A DNA stretch of 64,000 nt. It comes from Crenobacter intestini. Its GTDB lineage: Bacteria > Pseudomonadota > Gammaproteobacteria > Burkholderiales > Chromobacteriaceae. Location: positions 62,001 to 126,000 of the forward strand of contig NZ_STGJ01000007.1 in the NCBI RefSeq assembly GCF_004919095.1, in the 5' to 3' direction. Shown here piece after piece: positions 17,290-25,187 of the stretch (position 1 is the first letter of the stretch; each line of letters starts with the position of its first letter). The notes under the pieces are model-generated. The model had not been told where the DNA came from and did no database searches. It was given only the letters and a program-made list of their open reading frames with translations. Made by a program: the position numbers and the translations under genes.

Positions 17290-18347
17290 CCGGACCTAAC
17301 CACCAGAGCGCCCGCATCCTCGCCATCGACGACGAGCCGGCCAACCTGAAACTGCTGTCCAAGATGCTCGCAGGCCAAGGCTACGAGGCCCCGCAACTGG
17401 TACAGGACGCGCGTGAGGTGCTCACCGCCTACCAGACGCAGCGGCCAGACCTGATCCTGCTCGATCTGAACATGCCGCATCTGGACGGCTTCGAGGTGAT
17501 GGCCGCGCTACGCGCGCTGGACGACCCGCTGCTGCCGCCCATCGTGGTGCTGACCGCACAAAACGGGCGCGAGTGGCAGTTGAGGGCGCTTGCCGCCGGC
17601 GCACGTGACTTCATCTGCAAGCCGTTCGACCGCAGCGAACTGTTGATGCGCGTGCGCAACATGCTCGACGCGCAGCTTGCGCACCGGCTGCTGCACGAGC
17701 ACCGGCAGCAACTGGAGGCGGAAGTCGCCGCGCGTACGCGCGAGCTAGCCCAGTCGCGCGTGCAGATCGTCCAGCGGCTCGGCCGCGCCGCCGAGTTCCG
17801 CGACAACGAGACCGGCCAGCATGTGCTGAGGATGAGCGAGGTTGCCACGATCATCGCCCGTTCGCTGGGCTGGAACGAGGCGCAGTGCGAGCTGATCCTG
17901 CACGCGAGCCCGATGCACGATATCGGCAAGATCGGCATTTCCGACCTGATCCTGCTTAAGCCCGGGCGACTGGACAACGAGGAGATGCGCGTGATGCGCA
18001 CGCACTCGGCGATCGGCGCACAGATCCTCGAAGGCAGCTGCGACCCGCTGCTGCAGATGGCGTGCCGCATCGCGCGCTCGCACCACGAGAAGTGGGACGG
18101 CAGCGGCTACCCGGATGGGCTTGCCGGCGAGGCGATCCCGCTGGAGGCGCGCATCTGCGCGGTGGCCGACGTGTTCGACGCGCTGGTGTCGGTGCGTCCC
18201 TACAAGCGGGTGTGGCACATTGAGGAGGCGCTCGCGCTGATCGAGCGCGAGGCCGGCCATCACTTCGATCCGCAGGTGGTCGAGCATTTTCTCGCCAATC
18301 TCGACGCGATCCTCGAGGTTCACCGCCGTCACCGCGAGCCGGAATGA
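17286..18347 (+). CDS. HD-GYP response regulator (cyclic-di-GMP phosphodiesterase)
   Basis: This 353-residue protein has a receiver domain (residues about 10-130, phospho-acceptor D60 in LLDLNMPHLDG) and a short coiled linker. The C-terminal HD-GYP domain has H211-D212 in S-P-M-H-D-I-G-K-I-G and an intact G-Y-P in G-S-G-Y-P-D-G-L. Intact motifs predict c-di-GMP hydrolysis, switched by phosphorylation, most simply from the kinase encoded immediately upstream. The ATG overlaps that gene's stop codon. Confidence 0.92.
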   Translation: MTGPNHQSARILAIDDEPANLKLLSKMLAGQGYEAPQLVQDAREVLTAYQTQRPDLILLDLNMPHLDGFEVMAALRALDDPLLPPIVVLTAQNGREWQLRALAAGARDFICKPFDRSELLMRVRNMLDAQLAHRLLHEHRQQLEAEVAARTRELAQSRVQIVQRLGRAAEFRDNETGQHVLRMSEVATIIARSLGWNEAQCELILHASPMHDIGKIGISDLILLKPGRLDNEEMRVMRTHSAIGAQILEGSCDPLLQMACRIARSHHEKWDGSGYPDGLAGEAIPLEARICAVADVFDALVSVRPYKRVWHIEEALALIEREAGHHFDPQVVEHFLANLDAILEVHRRHREPE

Positions 18348-18479
18348 CGGCCCGTCCGCTGCCTTGGCGAGCCGGTGGCAGCTCACTGCAGGCCTTCCCG
18401 TCTGCCGCAAGGATTGAGCGCGCGGCGCGGCCTGCGTAAAATCGCGCGCCTTAAGTCACTGTCGTCGCGAGGCCTCGCC

Positions 18480-18908
18480 ATGTATCCCGCCCGTTTTGTC
18501 GTCGTTCGCCTGTTGCCGGGCGAGGAACTGCTCTCGGCGCTCGCCGGCCGTCTGGCCGGGCAGGGCGTGGCCGCCGGCTGGATCGCCGGCGTGGTCGGCA
18601 GTCTGAGCGTCGCCGCGCTGCGCTTCGCCGGGCGTCCGGACACCACCTGCCTCTGCGACGCGTTCGAGATCGTCTCGCTGTGCGGCACGCTCGACGCGGA
18701 CGGCGGCCACCTGCACATGACCGTCGCCGACCCGCAAGGCACGGTGCTGGGCGGCCATGTGATGCCAGGCTCGGTGGTGCGCACCACCTGCGAGCTGGTG
18801 GTCGGCGTGCTCGAAGGCGTTGCCTTCGGCCGCGAACCTTGCCCGCTGTCGGGCTACGATGAACTCGTCATCCTCCCTCAACCAGACCGGAAAGACTCCG
18901 CGCAATGA
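18480..18908 (+). CDS. PPC/DUF296 domain protein
   Basis: This 142-residue protein is a single PPC (plants and prokaryotes conserved, DUF296) domain. It has L-L-P-G-E-E-L at the N terminus, the G-S-L-S-x-A-x-L-R-F strand and the G-G-H-V-M-P-G motif. Bacterial single-domain forms are trimeric with an unknown, possibly metal-dependent, role. It opens a six-gene operon and overlaps the ECF S-component gene by 4 nt (ATGA), so it is probably tied to the transported solute. Confidence 0.75.
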   Translation: MYPARFVVVRLLPGEELLSALAGRLAGQGVAAGWIAGVVGSLSVAALRFAGRPDTTCLCDAFEIVSLCGTLDADGGHLHMTVADPQGTVLGGHVMPGSVVRTTCELVVGVLEGVAFGREPCPLSGYDELVILPQPDRKDSAQ

Positions 18909-19480
18909 ACCCACTGTTCTCCACCCGCACGCTGACGCTGATGTCGGCGGGCATCGCCTTCAATATGGTGCTCGGCCAGCTCGCGTCCATGCTCAAGCTG
19001 CCGATCTTCCTCGACGCAATCGGCACCTTCGTCGTCGCGCTGTTGGCCGGCCCGCTGGCCGCGCTGGTGACCGGCGTCGCGACCAACCTGATCTGGGGCG
19101 TGCTCACCAGCCCGGTCGCCGCCGCGTTCGCGCCGGTGGCCGGCGTGATCGGCCTCGTCGCCGGCCTGTGCGCACGCGCCGGCGGCTTTCGCACGCTGCC
19201 GCGCGTGCTGTTGTCTGCCCTGCTGGTGACCGTCGCCGTGGTGGTGGTGGCGACACCGATCCGCGCCTACCTGTTCGGTGGCGCGACCGGCAGCGGTGCC
19301 GACTTCTTCGTCGCTTACCTGAACGCAGTCGGCAGCAAGCTGATCGAATCGGTCGCGCTGACCGTGTTCGGCGTCAACCTGGCCGACAAGGTGGTCAGCG
19401 CGCTGCTGGCGTGGACGCTGGTGCGCGCCTTGCCCGCCCGCCTGACCGCGACCTTCCCCGCCGCGGCCGCCGTGCGCTAA
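18905..19480 (+). CDS. ECF transporter substrate-binding S component
   Basis: This 191-residue integral membrane protein has about six helices, small residues, and Ala/Gly helix faces (for example A-A-L-V-T-G-V-A-T-N-L-I-W-G) as used by S components to dock on EcfT. The next three genes encode the T component and two ATPases, giving a dedicated (group I) ECF importer. The substrate is not assignable from sequence. No riboswitch was recognised upstream, which would have pointed to a vitamin. Confidence 0.75.
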   Translation: MNPLFSTRTLTLMSAGIAFNMVLGQLASMLKLPIFLDAIGTFVVALLAGPLAALVTGVATNLIWGVLTSPVAAAFAPVAGVIGLVAGLCARAGGFRTLPRVLLSALLVTVAVVVVATPIRAYLFGGATGSGADFFVAYLNAVGSKLIESVALTVFGVNLADKVVSALLAWTLVRALPARLTATFPAAAAVR

Positions 19481-20190
19481 TGCACCCGTTCACCGGCTTC
19501 GCGCTGCTGCCGCCCTTGCTGCTCCTGACGCTGCGGCTGGCCGACGCATGGGCGCTGGCCGCGCTGCTGGGCGTCCTGCTGGTGCTGGTGTGTATGGGCG
19601 GCGAGCGCGCTGTGCGCTTGCGCCGCTGGGCCCTGTTGATGCTGCCTTTGGCTGCCGGCTTGGTGCTGGTGCACGGGCGCTTCCTGGACAGCCTGATCTT
19701 CGGCGCCGACGTCAGCGACCGGATGGCGCGCCTTGATGCCGCCGCCCTGTTGTGGCTGCGTATCGGCTGCCTGATTGCCGGCGCACAAGTCGCGCTGCGT
19801 CTGGCGCCGCCGGCGCGCCTGACCCGCGCGCTGTTCGCCAGCCGCCTGCCGCCGAGCGTCGCCTATCTGCTGGCGAGCCCGCTGCTGCTGTCGGCGCAGT
19901 TGCGCCGGCGCCTCGCCGAAGTGACCGAGGCGCAGCGCGCGCGCGGGGTCGACCCGGCAGCGCCGTGGCACCAGCGCGCCCGCGCGCTCTTCGCGCTGGC
20001 CGGCCCTCTGGTGGTGTGGACGCTGTCGGATGTGGGCGAGCGGGCCAATGCGCTCGACGCGCGCGCGTTCCGCGCCACGGCGCGCCGCACCACGCTGGAC
20101 GCGCCAGTTTTCACCGCGTGCGACCGCGCGCTGCTCGCCGCTGCGCTGGCGGCCTTCTTGCTGGTCGCCGGGAGCTGGCTATGGCACTGA
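19480..20190 (+). CDS. ECF transporter transmembrane T component (EcfT-like)
   Basis: This 236-residue protein has an N-terminal membrane bundle and a C-terminal cytoplasmic region. That region bears two Ala-Arg-Gly/Ala-type coupling motifs (A-Q-R-A-R-G-V and L-D-A-R-A-F), which contact the ATPases in EcfT proteins. Its ATG shares one base with the S-component stop codon (TAATG), and its end overlaps the first ATPase gene by 10 nt. Confidence 0.8.
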   Translation: MHPFTGFALLPPLLLLTLRLADAWALAALLGVLLVLVCMGGERAVRLRRWALLMLPLAAGLVLVHGRFLDSLIFGADVSDRMARLDAAALLWLRIGCLIAGAQVALRLAPPARLTRALFASRLPPSVAYLLASPLLLSAQLRRRLAEVTEAQRARGVDPAAPWHQRARALFALAGPLVVWTLSDVGERANALDARAFRATARRTTLDAPVFTACDRALLAAALAAFLLVAGSWLWH

Positions 20191-21017
20191 TCCGTTTCGA
20201 GCAGGCCAGCCTGACCCGCGCGGGTGCCGAGGCGCCGTGCCTGGCTGGCATCGACTTTGCGCTGACGGCCGGGCAGACGCTGGCAGTGGTCGGCGGCAGC
20301 GGCAGCGGCAAGAGCACGCTCGCCGGCTGGCTTGCCGGTTGGGTGCCGCACGCGTTGCCGGCCCGCGAAACCGGCATCGCCGAATTTGACGGAGCGCCGG
20401 TGTCGGGCGCGCTGCCGGCGCTGCGCGCGCGCGAGGTGCAACTGGTGCAGGGCAACCCTTACGCCGCGCTGACCGGTTGCGCGTTCACCGTGTACGACGA
20501 GGTCGCGTTCGGCCCGGAGAATCTCGGCCTGCCCGAGGAAGAAATCCGCGCGCGTTGCGGGGCGGCGCTTGAACTGTGCGAGGCCGAGGTGCTCGCGGCG
20601 CGTGCGCCGTCCACGCTGTCCGGCGGCGAGGCGCAGCGCGTCGCGCTCGCCTGCGCGCTGGCGATGGGGCCGCGGCTGTTGTTGCTCGACGAGGCGTTCA
20701 GCCGGCTGACCCCGGCCGCCGCCGACCGACTGCTGGCGCGGCTCCGTGCGCTGCCAATGCTCACGCTGGTGTTGTTCGAGAAGTCGTTTGAGCGCGCGGC
20801 CTGCGCGGAGCTCATGCTGTGGCTGGATGGCGGCGTGCAGCGCGGGTGCGGGGACGCCGGCGCGTTGTTCGACCGCTTGCTGCCCGCGCTTGCCGCGAGC
20901 GACGCGGTGCGCGCCGCGTGGCGCGCGCGTGCAGCGGATCTTTGGCGCAGCGGTGTCGCCGCGCCGTGCTCGGCCGCGGACGCGCTCACGCGTTTTACCG
21001 AGGTGGCCGATGGCTGA
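20181..21017 (+). CDS. ECF transporter ATPase 1 (intact signature, no H-loop histidine)
   Basis: This 278-residue ABC ATPase has Walker A G-G-S-G-S-G-K-S (residues 38-45), Q90, signature L-S-G-G-E (146-150) and Walker B L-L-L-L-D-E (D170, E171). The H-loop histidine is missing: the position after beta-strand L-T-L-V-L is F-E-K. The D-loop is also unusual (E-A-F-S-R-L). With ATPase 2 it should form a heterodimer in which its signature motif serves the partner's nucleotide site. It overlaps the genes on both sides. Confidence 0.85.
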   Translation: MALIRFEQASLTRAGAEAPCLAGIDFALTAGQTLAVVGGSGSGKSTLAGWLAGWVPHALPARETGIAEFDGAPVSGALPALRAREVQLVQGNPYAALTGCAFTVYDEVAFGPENLGLPEEEIRARCGAALELCEAEVLAARAPSTLSGGEAQRVALACALAMGPRLLLLDEAFSRLTPAAADRLLARLRALPMLTLVLFEKSFERAACAELMLWLDGGVQRGCGDAGALFDRLLPALAASDAVRAAWRARAADLWRSGVAAPCSAADALTRFTEVADG

Positions 21018-21840
21018 CGCGAGCCTTTGTTTCGAGCAGGTCCGCTACGGCTGGGACGGCGCGCCGCCGCTGCTCAAGGAGTTGTCGCTGACGGTGGCCG
21101 CCGGCGAGTGTGTCGCGCTGGTCGGCGCCAACGGCGCCGGCAAGTCGACGCTGCTGCGGCTTGCCTGCGGCTTGCTGGCGCCATCGGAGGGCAGGGTGAG
21201 CGTGGGCGGGCTGGATACCCGCAACGCCCGCCCGCCGATGCTTGCCCGCGTCGCCGGCATGATGTTCCAGGAGGCCGAGCGCCAGCTGTGCCGCGGCCGC
21301 GTGCGCGAGGAAGTGGCGTTCGCGTCGCGCCTCGCCGGGCTGCCAGAGGCCGAAGTCGAGCGGCGTACCGCCGGGGCACTCGAGGTGACCTCGCTCACGG
21401 CGCACGCCGACGCGCACCCGTTCGACCTGAACGCCGGCGAGCGCCGGCTGTTGACACTCGCCGCGCTGATCGCGCAGGACGTGCCGCTGCTGCTGCTCGA
21501 CGAGCCGACCCGCGACTTCGACGCCGCGCAACTGGCGCTGTTCGAAGGCTGGCTCGCGCGGGAAAAGTCCGCGGGACGTGCCATCCTGCTGATCAGCCAC
21601 GATTACGATTTTGTCGCCCGCAACTGCCCGCGGGTGTTGCACCTGGCCGGCGGCGGCGTGGTCGCCGACGGCCCGCCCGAGCAGGTGCTGCACGACCCGG
21701 CGCTGCAGGGCGACAGCGCCGGCGCCGCGCCGACCCTGCCGGCGCTGTGCCGCGCGCTCGGCCTTGCGCCGACCACCGACGCGGCGTGTTTCGACGCGGC
21801 GTGGCGCGCCGTCTTGTCCAAGTCTCGAGGAGAAGCCTGA
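21010..21840 (+). CDS. ECF transporter ATPase 2 (degenerate signature, intact H-loop)
   Basis: This 276-residue ABC ATPase has Walker A A-N-G-A-G-K-S-T (40-47), Q87, Walker B L-L-L-L-D-E-P-T (D164, E165) and H197 (L-I-S-H-D-Y-D). The ABC signature is degenerate, L-N-A-G-E (140-144) instead of LSGGQ. It complements ATPase 1, which has a good signature but no H-loop histidine. This predicts one competent and one impaired ATP site in the heterodimer. It overlaps ATPase 1 by 8 nt. Confidence 0.85.
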   Translation: MADASLCFEQVRYGWDGAPPLLKELSLTVAAGECVALVGANGAGKSTLLRLACGLLAPSEGRVSVGGLDTRNARPPMLARVAGMMFQEAERQLCRGRVREEVAFASRLAGLPEAEVERRTAGALEVTSLTAHADAHPFDLNAGERRLLTLAALIAQDVPLLLLDEPTRDFDAAQLALFEGWLAREKSAGRAILLISHDYDFVARNCPRVLHLAGGGVVADGPPEQVLHDPALQGDSAGAAPTLPALCRALGLAPTTDAACFDAAWRAVLSKSRGEA

Positions 21841-22193
21841 TGCAGAACATCCTGTTTATCGTCAACGCGCCGCCGTACGGCAGCGAACGCGTGCTGTCGG
21901 CGTTGCGACTGGCTACCCAGCTCGCCGCCGAGGAGTTTCCGCCCGTGCTGCGGGTGTTCCTGTTGTCCGACGCGGTAGGCTGTGCACTGTCCGGCCAGCA
22001 GGCCGCCGCCGGCGTGCCGCTGGGGCAGATGCTCGCCGAGCTGATCGACGCTGGAGTCAAGGTCTACGCCTGCCGCACCTGCCTGGACGCGCGCGGCCTC
22101 AGCGCCGACCGGCTGCTTGCCGGTGTAGAGGTCGGTACCATGCCCATTCTTGCCCGGCTCACGCTGGACGCTGACAAGGTGCTCAGTTTCTGA
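21840..22193 (+). CDS. DsrE/TusD-like small protein
   Basis: This 117-residue protein is of the DsrE/DsrF-like superfamily (N-terminal N-I-L-F-I-V-N-A-P-P-Y-G-S-E-R). A cysteine lies at V-Y-A-C-R-T-C-L-D-A-R-G, the position where sulfur-carrier members keep their active cysteine. It is the last gene of the PPC/ECF operon, sharing one base (TGATG) with ATPase 2. This suggests that the imported solute feeds, or is controlled by, sulfur chemistry. Tandem hairpins at 22218-22237 and 22240-22260 may end the transcript. Confidence 0.75.
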   Translation: MQNILFIVNAPPYGSERVLSALRLATQLAAEEFPPVLRVFLLSDAVGCALSGQQAAAGVPLGQMLAELIDAGVKVYACRTCLDARGLSADRLLAGVEVGTMPILARLTLDADKVLSF

Positions 22194-22314
22194 CGCCGCG
22201 CGGGTAAAGTGCGGCCGGCTGCCATGCCCTTGGCAGCGGGGTGCCAGTCGCACTGGCGCCGCTGCGGGCGGGCTGCTTGACTGAAGTCGTCACACCGCCT
22301 CAAGGGAGGCTGCC

Positions 22315-23349
22315 ATGTCGATTTTTTTCAGGCTGCTGCTATTGGGTGCGCTGCTGTGCCCGCCGGTGCTGCGCGCCGAGGTGTTCGATGTGCCGGACAA
22401 CGGCGACACCGTGGTCGGCGCGCCGCAACGCATCCGCGTCGAGTCCGAGGGCAATTCGCTGCTCGACCTCGCCCGTCACTTCAATACCGGGCTGATGGAG
22501 ATCACGCTGGCCAACCCCGGCGTCAGCCTGTGGACGCCGCATGAGGCGCCGTCGCTGCTGATCCCCAGCCAGTACATCCTGCCGCCCAAACCGTGGCGCG
22601 GCGTCGTCGTCAATATCCCGCAGCGCCGGCTGTTCTATTTCCTGCCGGCTAAAAAGGGCGAACGCGCGCGGGTGGTTACCGTACCCTTGGGCATCGCGCG
22701 CGAAGGCTGGTCGACGCCGCTGGGCGAGACGCGGCTGGTGCAGGCCATCCGCGACCCGGGCTGGACGCCACCTGACAGCATCAAGGCCGAGCACCTCGAG
22801 CAGGGCGATGTGCTGCCCGACTACGTGCCGCCGGGCGAGGACAACCCGATGGGGATGATCGCGTTTCAGACCGGCTTCAAGAGCATCTTCATCCACGGCA
22901 CCAACAAGCCGTGGGGGCTGGGTACCCGCGCGAGCCACGGCTGCCTGCACCTGTACCCGGAGAACGCCGCGGCGCTGCTGAAGATCCTGCCGCGCGGCAC
23001 GCCGATCCGCATCGTCAACCAGCCGCTGGTCGCTGGCCTGCTGGACGGCCTGCCGGTGCTGGCGTCCTACCCGCTGGTTGGGGAATACGACGAGCCGGCG
23101 CCGACGCTGGACACCGCGCGCGAGCTGGTCGGCCAACTCGGGGAAAAGGCCGAAGCCGAGCTCGACCCCGCACGCGTCGATGCGGTGCTTGCGCAGCCGA
23201 CGGTGTTGCCGACCTTCGTGTCGGCGGGCGCGCCGACCGACGCCGAGCGCGTCGACGCGCTGCCCGTCGAACCCTACACCCTGCCGCCCTATGGCGAGGA
23301 CGCCAACCGCGCGCGGGTGCCCGAGCGGGTGCCGGCCGACGGTCGCTGA
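22315..23349 (+). CDS. L,D-transpeptidase of the ErfK/YbiS family
   Basis: This 344-residue exported protein has a signal peptide ending at L-R-A. A LysM-like segment (about residues 45-75, E-G-N-S-L-L-D-L-A-R-H-F-N) is followed by a YkuD catalytic domain with H-G-T-N and S-H-G-C (C210 nucleophile). The usual R after the cysteine (SHGCxR) is replaced by L-H-L. The ErfK/YbiS/YcfS group anchors Braun-type lipoprotein to peptidoglycan. The gene is convergent with an Lpp-like lipoprotein gene ending in lysine (23415-23663), a likely substrate. The C-terminal ~100 residues after the domain are acidic and Pro-rich with no recognised fold. Confidence 0.85.
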   Translation: MSIFFRLLLLGALLCPPVLRAEVFDVPDNGDTVVGAPQRIRVESEGNSLLDLARHFNTGLMEITLANPGVSLWTPHEAPSLLIPSQYILPPKPWRGVVVNIPQRRLFYFLPAKKGERARVVTVPLGIAREGWSTPLGETRLVQAIRDPGWTPPDSIKAEHLEQGDVLPDYVPPGEDNPMGMIAFQTGFKSIFIHGTNKPWGLGTRASHGCLHLYPENAAALLKILPRGTPIRIVNQPLVAGLLDGLPVLASYPLVGEYDEPAPTLDTARELVGQLGEKAEAELDPARVDAVLAQPTVLPTFVSAGAPTDAERVDALPVEPYTLPPYGEDANRARVPERVPADGR

Positions 23350-23365
23350 CCCGGCTAGCTCCAAA

Positions 23366-23396
23366 CGACAAGGCCCGGCGATGCCGGGCCTTGTCG
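23366..23396. terminator. Hairpin terminator between transpeptidase and lipoprotein genes
   Basis: A perfect 14-bp stem (23366-23379 with 23383-23396) separates the two convergent genes and can serve both. No long T run follows. Confidence 0.65.
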
Positions 23397-23414
23397 TGAG
23401 CGGGGGAGCAATGC

Positions 23415-23663
23415 TTACTTGACCATGCCCTTGTTCATCATGCTGTTGAGCTGGGACGCGGTCTGGTTGGCGGTCTGTTGCGCCTGCTGCGCCATCTGTG
23501 CGGCGGCCTGCGCGTTGGCGTTGGCCTGGTTGGCGTTGGCGAGAGCCTGGTCGGCGGTCGACTGGGCCTTCGCTGCCATGTCGCGGGCGGTCTGGTCGGT
23601 CGTGGCGCAGGCGGCGAGCGACAGCGTGAGCGCGCCCATTGCAAGTGCGGAAAGCATTCTCAT
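23415..23663 (-). CDS. Lpp/OprI-like alanine-zipper outer-membrane lipoprotein
   Basis: This 82-residue protein has a lipoprotein signal peptide with lipobox L-A-A-C (C near residue 19). A ~55-residue Ala/Gln/Asn-rich heptad region (A-N-A-N-Q-A-N-A-N-A-Q-A-A-A) forms a trimeric alanine zipper. The C terminus is M-V-K. A terminal lysine is the cross-link residue of Braun lipoprotein. The ATG at 23663 has an AAGGAG site. The convergent neighbour encodes an L,D-transpeptidase of the type that makes this cross-link. Confidence 0.8.
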   Translation of the reverse strand: MRMLSALAMGALTLSLAACATTDQTARDMAAKAQSTADQALANANQANANAQAAAQMAQQAQQTANQTASQLNSMMNKGMVK

Positions 23664-23797
23664 GGTGGATCTCCTTGCTCGATGCTGAAGATGGCTCTGC
23701 ACGACAGGTTCGATTCCTGCTCGCGCGCCGTCTCCATGCGGAAAAACTAGACCCTGCCCGGCAAAAAGCAAGCCGCATGGCGGCGTCCGGCACGCGT

Positions 23798-23828
23798 AAA
23801 AAAGGCAGGCAGCCCGGGGCTGCCTGCC
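23798..23828 (-). terminator. Rho-independent terminator after the DUF305 gene
   Basis: A perfect 11-bp stem (23804-23814 with 23818-23828) is preceded by six A residues, giving a U tract on the minus strand. Confidence 0.85.
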
Positions 23829-23848
23829 TGCGTGGTGCCTCTGCCGCC

Positions 23849-24304
23849 TTACTTCAGCGGGTGGGTCGCCAGCCAGTTTTGCATCTGCGCGATCTCCTTT
23901 TCCTGCGCGGCGATCACGTCTTGCGCCAGCTTGCGCACTTCCGGATCCTTGCCGTGCTGCAGCACAACCCGCGCCATTTCGACCGCGCCCTGGTGGTGCG
24001 GAATCATGCCGGCCATGAAGTCGCGGTCGGCGTCGCCGCTATACGCGATATTCATGCCTCGCATCATCTTGCCGTGCGCGGCGATATACGCGCGGGTCGA
24101 CGCGCTGGCATCGGCCGGTGCGCCGTGCATCATCGGGTGCCCGCCGGGCATCATGTGGCTGCCGTGCGGCATCGTACCGGCCATCGGGCAGGCGTTTTGC
24201 GAGGCCATCGGGCAGGTCGGGGCAGGCGTGCCGGTAGGGGTAGGCGCGGCGGCGTAGGCGGTGCCGGCGGCGGCCAGGCAGGCGGCGATCAGCAGTTTTT
24301 TCAT
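23849..24304 (-). CDS. DUF305 family periplasmic protein
   Basis: This 151-residue protein has a signal peptide ending at A-Y-A-A and a Met/His/Pro-rich segment ([12 protein letters not shown]). The DUF305 ferritin-like helical domain has the hallmark [19 protein letters not shown]305 proteins are commonly found in copper-handling clusters. The Met/His segment suits Cu(I)/Cu(II) binding. It lies 14 nt downstream of the DUF411 gene, so the two are one operon. Confidence 0.85.
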   Translation of the reverse strand: MKKLLIAACLAAAGTAYAAAPTPTGTPAPTCPMASQNACPMAGTMPHGSHMMPGGHPMMHGAPADASASTRAYIAAHGKMMRGMNIAYSGDADRDFMAGMIPHHQGAVEMARVVLQHGKDPEVRKLAQDVIAAQEKEIAQMQNWLATHPLK

Positions 24305-24318
24305 GGTGTTCTCCTCGT

Positions 24319-24750
24319 TCAGCGTTGAGCGTAGACGGTGGTGCGGCCCTGACGGTCGAAGGTCAGCACCTGATAGGGCTGGCGGGTCGGGCCTTCCATA
24401 CCCGGGCTGCCCAGCGGCATGCCCGGGACGGCGAGGCCGGCAATTGCCGGCTTGTCGCGCAGCACCTTTATCACCAGGTCGGCCGGCACATGGCCTTCGA
24501 ACAGGTAGTTGCCGATCTTCGCGGTGTGGCAGGAGCGCAGGCTGCCCGGCACGCCAAGCTTGTCCTTGGTTTGCGACATTTGCGCGTCGATCTTGCTGTC
24601 GATCTTGAAGCCGTTGTCCTGCATATGCTTGGCCCACGCGTCACAGCAGCCGCAGTGAGGGTCTTTGTACATGGTGCCGGAGGGGGCGGCGAACGCGGGC
24701 GCAGCAGTAAGCGCGGCGATCAACGCCACGGCGAAGGAGGTCTTTTTCAT
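24319..24750 (-). CDS. DUF411 family periplasmic metal-binding protein
   Basis: This 143-residue protein has a signal peptide ending at A-F-A and the DUF411 motif [12 protein letters not shown] (residues about 28-39), whose cysteines bind soft metals. A later C-H-T-A and the G-H-V-P-A-D segment are typical of the family. It is annotated in copper-resistance loci with DUF305 and CopL-like proteins, as here. The metal is inferred. Confidence 0.85.
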   Translation of the reverse strand: MKKTSFAVALIAALTAAPAFAAPSGTMYKDPHCGCCDAWAKHMQDNGFKIDSKIDAQMSQTKDKLGVPGSLRSCHTAKIGNYLFEGHVPADLVIKVLRDKPAIAGLAVPGMPLGSPGMEGPTRQPYQVLTFDRQGRTTVYAQR

Positions 24751-24808
24751 GAGTGATTCCGTGTATCGAGTTCAGGAAGACGCGGCAACGGCCGTGTCGT
24801 GGCTGGGC

Positions 24809-25129
24809 TCAGACGGAACGCGGGGGTTTGTGCGGCGGGGCGTGGCTGTGGGTGATCGCCGCCGGTTCAAGGTGCGGGTTATGCACCTGTGAAAATAGGG
24901 GGCCGGGCAGCGGTGCGCCGACACCGGCGGGCACCGCGGCGCTCGCCAGCGGGCAGCAGTGCGCGTCGGCGGCAGGTAGCGGGTGCGCCTTCGCCTGCGT
25001 GTCCTGGCAGTCGTTCGCGTCGCCAGCGCAGCACAGGTGGGTCTGCGCCATGTTCGCAGGCAGCGCGAAGCCCGCCAGCGGCAGCAGCGCGAGCGAGAAC
25101 ATTAGCAGGACCTGGCGGACAAGACGCAT
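24809..25129 (-). CDS. Small exported Cys/His-rich protein, CopL/DUF2946-like
   Basis: This 106-residue protein has a hydrophobic signal segment (residues 1-20, ending F-A-L-P-A). Its mature part has C-C, C, H-C-C-P and several His residues, including H-S-H-A-P-P-H at the C terminus. The pattern recalls the short periplasmic CopL/DUF2946-type proteins beside copper-resistance genes. The family assignment is by pattern only. The ATG at 25129 is chosen because the signal peptide begins there. It is upstream of, and co-oriented with, the DUF411-DUF305 pair. Confidence 0.5.
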   Translation of the reverse strand: MRLVRQVLLMFSLALLPLAGFALPANMAQTHLCCAGDANDCQDTQAKAHPLPAADAHCCPLASAAVPAGVGAPLPGPLFSQVHNPHLEPAAITHSHAPPHKPPRSV

Positions 25130-25187
25130 GGTATGGAGAAACCTTTTCAGACTGGTACCGATGCTAGCACGCAGCGGCAAGGCAGCG

